64,000 nucleotides of DNA from Bacteroidota bacterium (GTDB lineage: Bacteria > Bacteroidota > Ignavibacteria > Ignavibacteriales > Ignavibacteriaceae): the NCBI GenBank assembly GCA_021815405.1, contig JAKAGV010000010.1, positions 62,001 to 126,000 on the forward strand, given 5' to 3'. Below, one piece after another: positions 39,012 through 49,588 of the stretch. A program made the position numbers and the translations under genes. Positions within the stretch are counted from its first letter, which is position 1, and each line of letters opens with the position of its first letter. The notes under the pieces are model-generated. The model had not been told where the DNA came from. It ran no database searches and saw only the letters and a program-made list of their open reading frames with translations.

Positions 39012-41630
39012 TTATTTGAGCAGCATCATCTTCTTAACCATAGTAAAATCACCGGCTTCCAATCTGTAGAAATACACACCAGAAGCAAGAGAGTGTGCAT
39101 CGAACTGAATTGAATGTTCGCCTGCACTCATTATTCTGCTATTGATCAGAGTTGTAACCTGTTGACCTAGAATGTTGTAGACTATTAATTTCACATTTGA
39201 AGTCTTTGCAAGAGTGAAATTAATTTGAGTTGTTGGGTTGAACGGATTAGGATAATTCTGAGCCAGGTTATAACCATTGGGATGCTGACCGCCATTGCGC
39301 ACAGCAGAGACTGTCCTTTGAACGATCTGCAGCCAGTCTGCATTAATATTATTTCCCGAAATACCAATCGTATGTGTACCGGCAGAAGCAACATTGAACA
39401 AAGGTGAAACCATATCCAAGCCAGTTGAGTCGGTATTGCTCTTATATGATAAAGAAGCAACAGCAGAACCATCTAGATATACATTTCCAGTTTGAGCACC
39501 ATTTGTATTCTGATAGAAAATTCGGGCTATATAATTTCCTGGACTATTAAAATCTACATTAAATGTAGCAATTCCATTATTGCCAAGTTTAACGTACTTG
39601 AATCCTTGAGGAACCCATGTACCTTCACCTGCCGGAGTACAGCCTTCGTTAACAGCATCAGGCGGTATAAGATCGGCAACTACCGTAGAGGTTCCTGCTT
39701 GATAAAATTTAATTTCTTTCACACTTATAGGATTCCAGTTATATCCAAACGAAAGAGTATTTGCACCGGCTTTTAAAGTAAGAGGAACACTGTTAGAGCC
39801 GAGATCTGTTTTTGTGTATTTTACTGTATGCCATTGACCATCACCAAAACCTGACCATTTATTTGTGGGTTGTTCAGGACCGCTCCAAAATACAAACTGT
39901 CCCCATCCGAGTATATCGGTCAATGTACCACCATTAAGCAATATATCTGCCCCAACATTATTACCGGCTGTATTTAAGTTCCCAGTTATTTCCATATCAA
40001 CATCACCAGCTGTGGCTGCATTAAACGTCCAGGAGATTTTACCACCACCGGCTGTTGTATACCAGCATGATCCAGTAAAAGGAACAATTTCCGCACCGCT
40101 TGTTAAAGTACCATTTTCAGCTTGATCCTGCCATATTGGTGATTCGACAATTCTACCGCCAGGCATGTCCTCAATCTGTTTAATGTATTGAGCCTTGTTG
40201 TTTTCAAAAGTAGATTTTTGTGTCGGGAACCAATTGAGATCTCCGAGCGGTAAGCCGTCGGTACCAGCAGTTAACAAATTTTGGTCGGTATAAGTAAAGT
40301 TTTCCGGCAGCGGCCATGATGGTTCTGTCCACAAAGTATCTCCCGTAGCTCCATCGATTTCAAGATCATAGAAATATTCAGGCGGTCGCACTCCGGTAGA
40401 ATAATACTGATATCCTCGAGAAGCAGTAATATGATTATACATTGCGGTAATTTGTTTTTGATCATCCGGATTCATTGTGAAATTAGGATAAGCGCTTAAC
40501 CATGCAGTATCCTTAATAACCATTTGACCTCCCTTTAGAGGACTAAATGCAGTAAAGAATGAATCTGTTACCGCATTTATGTATGGCTGAACACGAACTG
40601 TATCGCCATATTTTTGTTTAAGGAACGGGTCAAGGAAAGCAGCAGCATTTGCAAAAAGAATACGCCTGCCTACATCAGTTCCATATTTAGACGGCATGGT
40701 ATTTATCGCAAACTGTCCGGTAGTGAAAGCTCTCGGATCCCTGCCGGGGGCAAATGTAGGTCCGTAGTCGCATAAGCCTTCGCCATGCCAGAATACGTTG
40801 ACAAGAAGTAAGTTCGTGAAGTAACCCTCTCTCCACCAACTGCCGGATGTTGAGTGCAAGCTTCTTCCGATATTTACCAAAGTATTATGGTTGAAACGGT
40901 AATACTTAGCAGCGCCGTTTTCGATTTGAATAGCTGCAAAGTTAACATTAAAGAAAGTGTTGTTCTCAATTACAACTGTATCTTGATCAGCCCACATTGA
41001 AATACCTCTTCCAGCCCATTGCTGTGTTGATGGTCTTTCAAGTAAATTACGGAACGTACAGTTTGTAATATACACATCGTTATTAGCACCGCCCTGCCAT
41101 GCAAGCATAGAGAAATTTGAACGCTCGAAGATGCACTTGTTCACATAAACGTGCAGGTTGTTTGCCTCAAATTCTATAGGCTGATAATAAGTCTGAACTC
41201 CCAAATCATCTGATCCTATTATGTAAAGATTGGCAAGAGTCAGATCTCCCGAAACTTGAAACATTTTTCCGGGACCGGCACCGGTATTTGCATCTACTAC
41301 CATTTGTATTACTGCCGGATGGTCGGCATGTGCAGTACCTGGTTCTTCGCCTACAATACGCAGCGCCCAGCCATTGTTTACTATGGTTTTGTTGTCCCAG
41401 TAATATCCCCCTTTCAGCAATTTGTAAACACGATTCAGGTTTGCACGAGCACCGCCTGCAACTGTATCTCCCATTACTACGTTGTACAAGGCATCCTGTA
41501 CTACATTGCCTTGTCCATCGTCCCAATGTACAACAAGAGTATCAGTTGCTTGAGCCAATAGCCTCGAAGTGAATCCGAAGCTCATAATAGCAATAAGGGC
41601 AGTCAAAATGAAAAAGTATTTGAACTTCAT
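39012..41630 (-). CDS. T9SS-secreted right-handed beta-helix protein with two carbohydrate-binding-like modules
   Basis: The 872-residue protein has a signal peptide (ending near RLLAQATD), a right-handed beta-helix of pectate-lyase type (about 30-330, with NNDVYITNCTFRNL and DTVVIENNTFFNVNFAAIQI), then two beta-sandwich modules of CBM35/CBM6 style (about 520-650 and 660-775, NGGTLTDILGWGQFVFWSG and GNYIARIFYQNTNGAQTGNV). The last 80 residues are a type A T9SS C-terminal domain (NYPNPFNPTTQINFTL, GVYFYRLEAGDF, MVKKMMLLK). It should be released or attached at the cell surface. The gene follows the TonB receptor by 98 bases with a GGAGGATT ribosome site, so receptor and surface enzyme form an operon. 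Catalytic residues could not be assigned, so lyase activity on pectin is inferred from fold and context. Confidence 0.86.
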   Translation of the reverse strand: MKFKYFFILTALIAIMSFGFTSRLLAQATDTLVVHWDDGQGNVVQDALYNVVMGDTVAGGARANLNRVYKLLKGGYYWDNKTIVNNGWALRIVGEEPGTAHADHPAVIQMVVDANTGAGPGKMFQVSGDLTLANLYIIGSDDLGVQTYYQPIEFEANNLHVYVNKCIFERSNFSMLAWQGGANNDVYITNCTFRNLLERPSTQQWAGRGISMWADQDTVVIENNTFFNVNFAAIQIENGAAKYYRFNHNTLVNIGRSLHSTSGSWWREGYFTNLLLVNVFWHGEGLCDYGPTFAPGRDPRAFTTGQFAINTMPSKYGTDVGRRILFANAAAFLDPFLKQKYGDTVRVQPYINAVTDSFFTAFSPLKGGQMVIKDTAWLSAYPNFTMNPDDQKQITAMYNHITASRGYQYYSTGVRPPEYFYDLEIDGATGDTLWTEPSWPLPENFTYTDQNLLTAGTDGLPLGDLNWFPTQKSTFENNKAQYIKQIEDMPGGRIVESPIWQDQAENGTLTSGAEIVPFTGSCWYTTAGGGKISWTFNAATAGDVDMEITGNLNTAGNNVGADILLNGGTLTDILGWGQFVFWSGPEQPTNKWSGFGDGQWHTVKYTKTDLGSNSVPLTLKAGANTLSFGYNWNPISVKEIKFYQAGTSTVVADLIPPDAVNEGCTPAGEGTWVPQGFKYVKLGNNGIATFNVDFNSPGNYIARIFYQNTNGAQTGNVYLDGSAVASLSYKSNTDSTGLDMVSPLFNVASAGTHTIGISGNNINADWLQIVQRTVSAVRNGGQHPNGYNLAQNYPNPFNPTTQINFTLAKTSNVKLIVYNILGQQVTTLINSRIMSAGEHSIQFDAHSLASGVYFYRLEAGDFTMVKKMMLLK

Positions 41631-41728
41631 AACTAATCCTCCAGATTAATTTATAGTTGATTGTTAATTAATGATATAGTACTCATTAGAGAATCATATC
41701 CATATTTAAGAATAAATTTTCCGCTCAA

Positions 41729-44704
41729 TTAAAAATTGTATCTAAAACCAACATCCATGGTAAATCCATAATATTCTATATAACTCGGGTTATTCAATTC
41801 CGATCCCACATAGCTGTTATCAGGTCTGCTATTGAGATTATTAAAGTTTGCGAAGACCTGCAGATGTTCAAACAACTTCTGCTGCAATGATAAATCCCAT
41901 CTTCCATAAGAGCCTGTATAAGTGCTGAACCTAGTGCTAGGTATAACGCCTTCATAACCAATTGAAGTAAGCTTATCAGTCTGATATAAGTATGAGAGGC
42001 GTGCTGAGAATCCTCCAAGGTCGTATCCAATCGTAATATTAAAAATATGCGCCGGTTGATCAGGCATACGAGTTTTAACTTCTTTAGAAGCTAAGGAATA
42101 TTGACGGCGTGTACCAACAGTCTTAATTACCAGACTATCGTATTGCAGCATCATTTCGGAATAGATGTGTGTGTAATTTACGTTAAGTACAAGTCCGCTT
42201 AACACGGATGGCAAATACCAAAAATGAGTCTGCCACTCCAATTCAAAACCATAGTAATAAGCCGGATTAGGATTGTTCATATAGGTATTAACAGTTGGTG
42301 CAGAGCTTTGATACCAGCTTACAGGAATCTCTAAATTAGGATCGGGCTTAATTCCGCCTTTAAGCGGGAAGGTAGCAAAAAATATTAGATCTTTTACATT
42401 CTTGTAAAATCCACTTGCTGAAAAAAGTCCTATCTCGTTATTAAAAACTGAAACTGCGACATCATAGTTTGTGGATTGGGCTGGTCTCAAAGAATAATTA
42501 GCTGCCTGCATATAACTGTTATCACCGCTCAGATAAGATATGGGAGCGTATTCCAAAAATTGTGGGCGTGCAAGAGTTTCTGTTCTTGCCAACTTAACCT
42601 GAAGCCAATTTATCGGTTTGACAATCAAGTTTACCATTGGCAGCCAAAAAGCATTATTTCTAATTTTATTCAGATTTACAAATCCTGCAGGCGGCTGTTC
42701 CGGTGCTTGACCAGATTGAACTTGCTGATATCTCTGTCCGTTATAACTGGTGAACTCTCCTTCCCATCTAACACCCGGAATTAAAGTTGCCATTGTTCCA
42801 AAATTGAATTCACCCATCAGGTAACCAGCTTCATACCGCTCGAAACCAGAATAGTCGCTTCCATAATTCCCAATTGAATATGGAAGCCACAATCTTTTAT
42901 CCGCCGGGGCAGCAATTAATGCATCCATCATCTGATTCATCATGGGTTGATTTGGTATTAATCCGATTGGATAGTCACCATTTAAAAAATTAGATCTAGA
43001 ATAATTAGTAAGGAAAGGAGTGATTGACAAACCGCCATCCTGCTTAATAACAGAATCAATATTCCAGCTAGGATAAACCTGATTAAGATATGTGAAGACA
43101 ACATTTAGTGCATTACCGCCGTTGCCATACTGCAAACCACCGTAACCATATTGGCTTTGATCATTGCTCCTGTCTATCCATCTTAACTTTGCACCGGTTT
43201 TTATTTTTCCGCTTAATTGTTCAGTGAAGCTAAAAGGTATTTCAAAGTTTAATCTTGCTGCTGTGGTGTTTTCAATAAGCCTTGTACCGTAGCGGTACAT
43301 ATAAGCCATCCAGGTTATTTGAAGACTGTCATTCGTGCTGGCAGCAATATTTTGAGGAGACATTGTAGGATAATACAAGTCTGCGTTCAATGCTTGAGAT
43401 TCTTGACCGAATTGCCAGACACGATGATTAGGATCGTTAGTTGCTGTTCCTGTCCGGCTTACATTAGCATCGTAACGAATCCATCCGAAATCTTGTGTAA
43501 TGGCTAAAGAACTTGTATATACATTTGTAGTGGTTTTTTGCTGTTCCAATTGATAATAATGACGGTTTGTACTGTATGCTGCTGACGGAGTAAAAATCTG
43601 ATTGATATGAAATTCATTATCAGAATTTAATTGATTAAAAAATCCGTTAGCTGTTATCTTGCCGTTAGGTATTACATAATCCAACAGTAAGCTTGCACCT
43701 GCCCTTTTCCGATTTACTTTTTCTTCCCTTAAATTTAAAAAGCCAGTAACTATTGTTGCTTCAGTCCAACGGTTCCAGGTATCCTGAAATTTATCTGCAC
43801 TCCGGTCGTAATTATCAACATTGGCATTAATTATTATACCCAGCTTTTCATTTAAATATCTATTGCTTGCACTAACAGTGAAGTTATAGTTGTTGTAATA
43901 TTTTTGAAGTTCATTATAACCGCCTTGAAGTGACGCATTCAAATTAAATCCGGAAGGTGCTTCTTTAAGTTTTAAATCTACCGTTCCACCCAAAACATCT
44001 GCATCCATATCGGGAGTTACTACTTTTTTCAGAACAATTCCATCAAGCATATTCGAAGAGATAAGAGAAAGATCGACGCTTCTATCCTGGCTTCCTGTTG
44101 CGGGCAGCTCAACCCCATTTACTGAGATAAGGCTGTATTTTGGATCCAAACCTCTAATCTCAACTTTTGTTGCTTCACCGCCGTATCTTTGAATTGATAC
44201 ACCGGGTAAACGTCCGATTGATTCGGCTGCGTTTACATCCGGTAATTCTTTTATACGAGCTTTCGATACTACATTCTCAATAGTATTGGAAGATAACTGT
44301 TGGTTAATAGCCGAAAGCTGCCCTTCAGCCTGAGCGGTAATAACCACGGTTTGTCCTGTTAATGATTGAGGTTCAAGAAAAATATTCTGTTCGAGTGTTT
44401 CATTTTCCGAAACCGTCACCGAAATTGTAGTCGAAGAATATCCAATGTAAGATACAACCAGATCTACTTTTCCCGCCGGAATATTTTTAAGAATATATTT
44501 TCCCTCAAAATCAGTTGCGGCACCAAGGCTTGTTCCTTTTACAATTATATTTGCACCAATCAAGGCTTCTTTTGTTTCTTTGTCTGCAATTTTTCCTTTA
44601 ATCGCTCCCGTGCCTGCAGCTGTAACAACTTGCACAGCAGCCAGGAAAAATGCAACGACAAACAATATCAATTGTCTATCAATTTTTGTAAAGATGTAAT
44701 TCAT
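41729..44704 (-). CDS. TonB-dependent outer membrane receptor, second copy
   Basis: The 991-residue receptor has a signal peptide (about 1-30), a carboxypeptidase-like domain (about 32-115, GAIKGKIADKETKEALIGAN, IPAGKVDLVVSYIGY), a plug domain (about 140-260, VNAAESIGRLPGVSIQRYGG, EIRGLDPKYSLISVNGVELP) and a barrel ending MDVGFRYNF. The plug and barrel style is that of the TonB receptors seen with pectin and xylan genes, without SusD. No STN domain is present. AAGGAGAG precedes the ATG. The downstream partner is the T9SS beta-helix protein. Upstream lies a possible decayed gene and then the GH28-type gene. The probable cargo is pectin fragments. Confidence 0.92.
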   Translation of the reverse strand: MNYIFTKIDRQLILFVVAFFLAAVQVVTAAGTGAIKGKIADKETKEALIGANIIVKGTSLGAATDFEGKYILKNIPAGKVDLVVSYIGYSSTTISVTVSENETLEQNIFLEPQSLTGQTVVITAQAEGQLSAINQQLSSNTIENVVSKARIKELPDVNAAESIGRLPGVSIQRYGGEATKVEIRGLDPKYSLISVNGVELPATGSQDRSVDLSLISSNMLDGIVLKKVVTPDMDADVLGGTVDLKLKEAPSGFNLNASLQGGYNELQKYYNNYNFTVSASNRYLNEKLGIIINANVDNYDRSADKFQDTWNRWTEATIVTGFLNLREEKVNRKRAGASLLLDYVIPNGKITANGFFNQLNSDNEFHINQIFTPSAAYSTNRHYYQLEQQKTTTNVYTSSLAITQDFGWIRYDANVSRTGTATNDPNHRVWQFGQESQALNADLYYPTMSPQNIAASTNDSLQITWMAYMYRYGTRLIENTTAARLNFEIPFSFTEQLSGKIKTGAKLRWIDRSNDQSQYGYGGLQYGNGGNALNVVFTYLNQVYPSWNIDSVIKQDGGLSITPFLTNYSRSNFLNGDYPIGLIPNQPMMNQMMDALIAAPADKRLWLPYSIGNYGSDYSGFERYEAGYLMGEFNFGTMATLIPGVRWEGEFTSYNGQRYQQVQSGQAPEQPPAGFVNLNKIRNNAFWLPMVNLIVKPINWLQVKLARTETLARPQFLEYAPISYLSGDNSYMQAANYSLRPAQSTNYDVAVSVFNNEIGLFSASGFYKNVKDLIFFATFPLKGGIKPDPNLEIPVSWYQSSAPTVNTYMNNPNPAYYYGFELEWQTHFWYLPSVLSGLVLNVNYTHIYSEMMLQYDSLVIKTVGTRRQYSLASKEVKTRMPDQPAHIFNITIGYDLGGFSARLSYLYQTDKLTSIGYEGVIPSTRFSTYTGSYGRWDLSLQQKLFEHLQVFANFNNLNSRPDNSYVGSELNNPSYIEYYGFTMDVGFRYNF

Positions 44705-45150
44705 ATACTCTCTCCTTCAAAATCGAATTAAGATTAAATTTTAAAAGTGGATTTTTCTCTTGACTTAGTATGGGGATATAATTTAGAAGGCTAGCTGGAT
44801 GAGCCATTTTATCTATCAGGAAATAGTATTCCCCGGAAGCGGATTTTTTAATTGCATCAATTAAAAGGGCTTCATTTACAGAACAGATGAGAGCCCATTT
44901 ATCAACGGATATAAAATTCCGTCGGATAAAACTGATAATTGCACCAGCAAAAATACCGGAAGCAATCTTATCGCCTTTTGTAAGCAATTGCATCTTCATG
45001 TTTCCCACATCTTTTAAAGACAAGTTTTTTTATGAGCCAGGCGCTTGTCTTTTCTGCAGCCGGATTTATAATTCTGTCTGGACCGGCTGTATAAAATGTT
45101 AAAAATATTTCAGCAATATATCGCCTACAAGAATCAAATCTTCGAACACT
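44679..45150 (-). pseudogene. Possible decayed gene upstream of the TonB receptor (two overlapping frames)
   Basis: One minus-strand frame is open from 45150 and encodes about 45 protein-like residues (DRIINPAAEKTSAWLIKKLV). A second frame takes over at an A-run near 45013-45017 and stays open for about 110 codons to 44679 (KMQLLTKGDKIASGIFAGAI, ICSVNEALLIDAIKKSASGE). Joined by a one-base shift they would form about 155 residues, ending inside the TonB receptor start. The second frame alone has TTG or ATG starts (44999) and could be a small gene that overlaps the receptor by 26 bases. I recognise no family. A degraded fragment is the most economical reading. Confidence 0.28.
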
Positions 45151-45594
45151 TTATGCAGTAATAAATTCCTCAATTTTCCTCCTTTGAAATTTGATTATTT
45201 ATTATTTACAATTATTTCAAAGCCATACTAAAGTGGAAACGAAACAAACTGGAGATTGTAATTTTAAATATGCTGTGCGGAAGGGTAACCAACTTTTCGG
45301 CAAACTCTTAATTTCTATTTTCATGAAATTAAACATGGTATCTATTCCATTAATAATTTGTAAATAAATTATTCAGAAATAATGCCAGCAGAAGGTTTAG
45401 GAACAATATAATAATTCAATTGATAAAAGAAAACTTATAAGATATACTACACATTTTCATTTTATTTAATTGATAAAAATTATAATTAAGATAATAGGTT
45501 AATTCATCAATTATTGCTAAATAAAGTATAATTCTGGAGCAACATTTTCTATTATTTATTATCGTACTAGCGATTTAATAAGGCAAACAATTAT
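45151..45594. other. AT-rich gene-free region upstream of the second TonB receptor
   Basis: It lies between the GH28-type gene end and the TonB receptor unit and should hold the receptor promoter. I see a 9-bp inverted repeat CTTTGAAAT (45182-45190) / ATTTCAAAG (45214-45222) and two copies of AATTGATAAAA (about 45419 and 45468). No open frame or RNA gene is visible. Confidence 0.5.
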
Positions 45595-47163
45595 TTATGG
45601 AATAACATTTTTCTTCAAAAGAAGTTTTTTATTTGAGTGAGAAGCTCGTGAATTCATAATTCTATAACCGTTTCCATCACACAGATAAATTGATGAAGAG
45701 TTTTTATCATTATGAGCAGGATCGGCAAGACAATTTTCAATTGAAATGTTTTTAAACTTATTAAATTCAATTCCGTTGGTAAAGTAATTTTCTTTTACAT
45801 CGCTCCATTTTATATCGAAATCACGAAGCTGTATGTTCTTAACATTCTCAGCATAAAATGCCGGTATGTCATGCTCGAACATTTGCTTCTTCGGATCAAT
45901 AGCAGGACGAAGATCAAAATTACCGCCGCAGACAGCTTCAAGCGGACTTTCATTTAATTTAAACTGTACATCATTAAATGAAATATTTTCGATTGTGCTT
46001 TCATCGCTGCTGTATAAAAGGAATCCGTCTTCACCGGTTGCAATAATATGACTGAACTTGACGTTACTAATTTTACCAAGTGTTACTTTTTCTTTTCCTC
46101 TGATTACTGAAATATGAACCGGCTCGCCGTTCCCCCACCAATCACCGGTGAAAAGATGTGTGTGAATTATAAAATTGGAAAAAGTCATATCTTTAATTGA
46201 ACCTTGATCCCGTACGCAAAGATTTATACCACGGTTCGAGTTTGTAACTACGATGTTCGAGAAAGCATAATTTATCATATTGTTTTGATCCCACCCCCCG
46301 ATGCGGATTGCACTTGATCGCGAAACAAGGTAGCAGTTTGTAACTGTTATATTTTTCGAATCGTGTTTCAAATTTTTATAACCAGGCAAATCAAAATGGT
46401 AGGCATAACCAGTAAAAACCAAAGCATCATCACCGGTACGGATGTCGCAGTTAGAAACCTGCACATTGCTGCAAGAAGTAAAATCCATCCCGTCATTGTT
46501 GGGCACCATAAGATCATTCTGCACTCGAACAGCTGAAACAATAACGCCGTTGCAGTCCGCAAAATGAAGCGTCCAGAACGGCGAATTGGAAATTAAAACA
46601 TTCTGAACTGTTACATTATTACAATCAGAAAAGATTATCATCTGAAAAGGTCTATCCAACGGAACAAACGGACCATCACCTAATCCACTTAATACTTCTC
46701 TAAAATGTTTTTTCTGCCGAGTATATTGAGTGCTTACGGTATCAAATACTTTTGATTTATGTGTATTCATAAATGCATCACCGCTGCCGTCTATATTTCC
46801 ATGACCGGTAATAAAAACGTTTGTGGAATTTTCCGTATATATTAATCCGACTTTCTTTCCGTTAAGATAATAATCTGCAAGTTTATTGCTGCCTTTTAAA
46901 ACAGCACCGCTTTCAAGATGAAGATTGACATTGCTGAACAATTGTATTGTGCCCGAAATAAATACTCCCTGGGGAACCAATACAACACCGCCTCCTGCAT
47001 CCCTGCATTTATTTATTGTATTCTGAATCGCAGTTGTGTTTACAGTTTTTCCATCAGCAACAGCTCCGAATTCTTTTATGTTGTACGTTCCTCCGAAGGA
47101 TAATGTAAAATCAAAAAAGAAAAGTATTAAGGCAAACAATACAACCACAGCAAATTTTTTCAT
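45595..47163 (-). CDS. GH28-type polygalacturonase/rhamnogalacturonase, exported
   Basis: Hydrolyses galacturonan or rhamnogalacturonan in pectin. The 522-residue protein has a signal peptide (about 1-23), the pectate-lyase-superfamily opening YNIKEFGAVADGKTVNTTAI, and the GH28 catalytic motifs PNNDGMDFTSC (first Asp) and RTGDDALVF (Asp pair). The usual GHG and RIK motifs appear only in altered form (AIRIGGWDQ, RGINLCVRDQG), so it is a divergent member. It lies 33 bases downstream of the GH51 gene with a GGAGG ribosome site, giving an arabinan/pectin side-chain plus backbone operon. An exo-acting role on oligosaccharides taken up by the neighbouring TonB receptor is likely. Confidence 0.86.
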   Translation of the reverse strand: MKKFAVVVLFALILFFFDFTLSFGGTYNIKEFGAVADGKTVNTTAIQNTINKCRDAGGGVVLVPQGVFISGTIQLFSNVNLHLESGAVLKGSNKLADYYLNGKKVGLIYTENSTNVFITGHGNIDGSGDAFMNTHKSKVFDTVSTQYTRQKKHFREVLSGLGDGPFVPLDRPFQMIIFSDCNNVTVQNVLISNSPFWTLHFADCNGVIVSAVRVQNDLMVPNNDGMDFTSCSNVQVSNCDIRTGDDALVFTGYAYHFDLPGYKNLKHDSKNITVTNCYLVSRSSAIRIGGWDQNNMINYAFSNIVVTNSNRGINLCVRDQGSIKDMTFSNFIIHTHLFTGDWWGNGEPVHISVIRGKEKVTLGKISNVKFSHIIATGEDGFLLYSSDESTIENISFNDVQFKLNESPLEAVCGGNFDLRPAIDPKKQMFEHDIPAFYAENVKNIQLRDFDIKWSDVKENYFTNGIEFNKFKNISIENCLADPAHNDKNSSSIYLCDGNGYRIMNSRASHSNKKLLLKKNVIP

Positions 47164-47196
47164 TCTAAATTTCCTCCAATGGCTTTATAAAGAGAT

Positions 47197-49182
47197 TTAT
47201 TTACTTTCGTAATAAAGCATGTCAACCGGAATAACTTGTTTTGCCACGCCCGGACCTTCAATGCTTGCATCAAGCGCCATTCCGCCTCCGCCCTGAAAGA
47301 ACCACACTCTAATTTTATGGAATCCGGCTGTCAGTTCAATTGTACCAGAACGTTCTTCCGGTGCATGCTGACCGTCATTGCTTACAATCATCTGATCATC
47401 AACGTACAAGCTTGAACCATCATCAGAATTTGTAAAGAAAGTATAAACGCCGTTCTTGGGAATATTTATATAACCGTTATACTGAACACCGAAATTCTCT
47501 TCGGAATTTTTCTCCGGGATTTTTATTTGATCTATTACTCCTTCGCTTTTAGGAGTAAGCAGATCAAAGTTCGGCAGACTTCTCCATTGTCCTTCGTAAT
47601 ATTTATATTGAAGTCCATGCTTTGGATTTTTCAATTCAATCGGTGGCGGAAGCTCATGCGTACCGGTTACAGTAAGAACAACTACCGACATCGGCGGCAT
47701 GTTAACATCAACTTTATTATCTGCCAGTTTGAAATCCGAAAAACTTTCCGGCTTTACTTCATTAGGATTTTCAAAAGTATTATCCGCGTTCATCTTGCTC
47801 GAGGTAAGAATTTCTCCTTTTACTTCATCAGCTTTAAATTTCACAAGATCGCAAGATACTTTTTCCACTTTGTCAGGATCAATATTGCAAAGCGAGATGT
47901 GCATCTTACCGGTTGAGTCCAGCGAAGCGGAACAATTTATTGCAGGCAGATTCTTCCCTTCAAAAGTATATTCGGATGATTTTACTTTGGTTGGAATCCA
48001 CATCGCATTCTGATGAACTTTGTATAAATCAAAGACATAATAAGTCGGAGTAAGAACCATCTTATCTCCTTTAGTCAAAATCATTGCTTGAAGGACATTC
48101 ACCATCTGGGCTATGTTTGCCATTCTTACACGGTCGCAATGGTTATTAAAAATATTGAGGTTTGCAGCCGCAGTTATTGCATCTCTCATTGTATTCTGTT
48201 GGTAAAGAAAAGCCGGATTCGTTCCGGGTTCTACGCCGAACCAGTTACCCCACTCATCAACGCAAAGTGCAACACGCTTACCGGGATCGTATTTATCCAT
48301 TATCTCTTCATTCTTATCGATCAGCGTTTCCATCATTAAAGATTTTTTCATGATGTCGAACCAGCCCCTCTCGGTAAAATCGGCGGCGGGCTTACCATCG
48401 CCAAAAGCGTAATAGTGAAGTGACAAACCATCGATATAGCTTCCGGCTTCTTTCATAACAACTTTAGTCCAATTGTAATCATCGCTTCCTGGTCCTACAG
48501 CAATTTTGAAAATTTTATTCTTGCCGTAGTTCTTCATGAAAGTTCCGTATCTTCTAACCAGATCGGAATAATATTCAGGAGTCATGTTTCCGCCGCATCC
48601 CCAGCTTTCGTTTCCGATGCCCCAGTACTTCACTCCCCACGAATGATCTCTACCATATTTCTTTCGGAGTTCAGTCATCGGACTTACATTATCCGAGTTA
48701 ACATATTCAACCCATTCGGAAAGCTCTTTCACTGAACCGCTTCCTACGTTGCCAGTAAAGTAAGGCTCGGCTCCAATCAATTTGCAAAACTCAAGAAACT
48801 CGCTGGTTCCAAAATGATTATTCTCGGTTACACCACCCCAGTTTGTATTTATCATGGATGGTCTTTTATCTCTCGGTCCAATGCCGTTCATCCAATGGTA
48901 TTCATCGGCAAAGCAGCCGCCGGGCCATCTTAGTATCGGCACTTTAATTTCTCTTAATGCATCAACAACATCTTTCCTTATGCCGTCGATATTTGGTATT
49001 GAAGAATGAGTTCCGACCCAGATACCGCCGTAAATGCAGTGACCGAGATGCTCGGAGAACTGTCCGTAAATATCTTTGTTAATTTTATATTGAAGATGAG
49101 TCGCATCCACCGTGACTTCGCTTGTCTGTGCATTCGTCATGATAGAGGCAAATAAGAAGAGCAGTACAATAATTTTTTTCAT
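47197..49182 (-). CDS. GH51 alpha-L-arabinofuranosidase with a C-terminal PA14 domain, exported
   Basis: Removes arabinofuranose from arabinan or arabinoxylan. The 661-residue protein starts with a signal peptide ([19 protein letters not shown]). The GH51 barrel spans about residues 25-400, with [13 protein letters not shown], the acid/base Glu in [11 protein letters not shown] and the nucleophile Glu in [11 protein letters not shown] beta-sandwich follows to about 510. The last 150 residues form a PA14-like module ([29 protein letters not shown]), which often binds glycans. Most GH51 enzymes are cytosolic, so the signal peptide places this one outside the inner membrane. The arabinose released can enter by the symporter and the araBDA route at 17014-20935. 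It heads the operon with the GH28-type gene. Confidence 0.93.
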   Translation of the reverse strand: MKKIIVLLFLFASIMTNAQTSEVTVDATHLQYKINKDIYGQFSEHLGHCIYGGIWVGTHSSIPNIDGIRKDVVDALREIKVPILRWPGGCFADEYHWMNGIGPRDKRPSMINTNWGGVTENNHFGTSEFLEFCKLIGAEPYFTGNVGSGSVKELSEWVEYVNSDNVSPMTELRKKYGRDHSWGVKYWGIGNESWGCGGNMTPEYYSDLVRRYGTFMKNYGKNKIFKIAVGPGSDDYNWTKVVMKEAGSYIDGLSLHYYAFGDGKPAADFTERGWFDIMKKSLMMETLIDKNEEIMDKYDPGKRVALCVDEWGNWFGVEPGTNPAFLYQQNTMRDAITAAANLNIFNNHCDRVRMANIAQMVNVLQAMILTKGDKMVLTPTYYVFDLYKVHQNAMWIPTKVKSSEYTFEGKNLPAINCSASLDSTGKMHISLCNIDPDKVEKVSCDLVKFKADEVKGEILTSSKMNADNTFENPNEVKPESFSDFKLADNKVDVNMPPMSVVVLTVTGTHELPPPIELKNPKHGLQYKYYEGQWRSLPNFDLLTPKSEGVIDQIKIPEKNSEENFGVQYNGYINIPKNGVYTFFTNSDDGSSLYVDDQMIVSNDGQHAPEERSGTIELTAGFHKIRVWFFQGGGGMALDASIEGPGVAKQVIPVDMLYYESK

Positions 49183-49588
49183 TTTATCAACCTACCATTT
49201 TGTTTTTTGGGATTACTGAAATAATATTGATGGATCAATAATATTGCTTGATTCCGAATCATGCATGGCATACGTTTAATCCATCTCCACTTGATGTTTG
49301 AATTTATTCAATGCGGATACAATTGAAACTCGCAACAAGCGCCGCAATTCTATGTCAATATAATATTACTGCTTAAGTTACGCAAAAAGAATAAAATAGT
49401 TCATTTGTCCTTCCGAACTTGTTTCGGAATCTTTATTTTTAAGCTGTTTTTAGATGCTGAAACAAGTTCAGCATGACAATTGCATAACGCCAGTTACTGG
49501 TTATTTCCTTATTTTATTATCTGAACATGAATCTGCAGAATCTAAACATGAAAGAGCCGGAATAACTATCTCGTTTTATACTTAATGG
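49183..49588. other. Gene-free region between the GH51 and aldo/keto reductase genes
   Basis: It should hold the promoter of the GH51-GH28 operon. The part next to the aldo/keto reductase gene is occupied by a MITE-like element (49367-49497). An imperfect palindrome around AATATTGATGGATCAAT is near 49225-49250. No open frame is visible. Confidence 0.5.
49367..49497. mobile_element. MITE-like element, family TAACTGAAG, copy 3
   Basis: It matches the inverted orientation of 36582-36709 nearly throughout, including ATCTTTATTTTTAAGCTG, and ends with diverged inverted repeats (CTTAAGTTACGCAAAA and TTGCATAACGCCAGTTA). The ends are the most worn of the three copies, so it is probably the oldest. 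Confidence 0.62.

Noticed and set aside
47527-47916. 129-codon open frame on the plus strand
   Set aside because: It lies fully antisense inside the GH51 gene, which has intact catalytic motifs; composition is not protein-like and no ribosome site is present.
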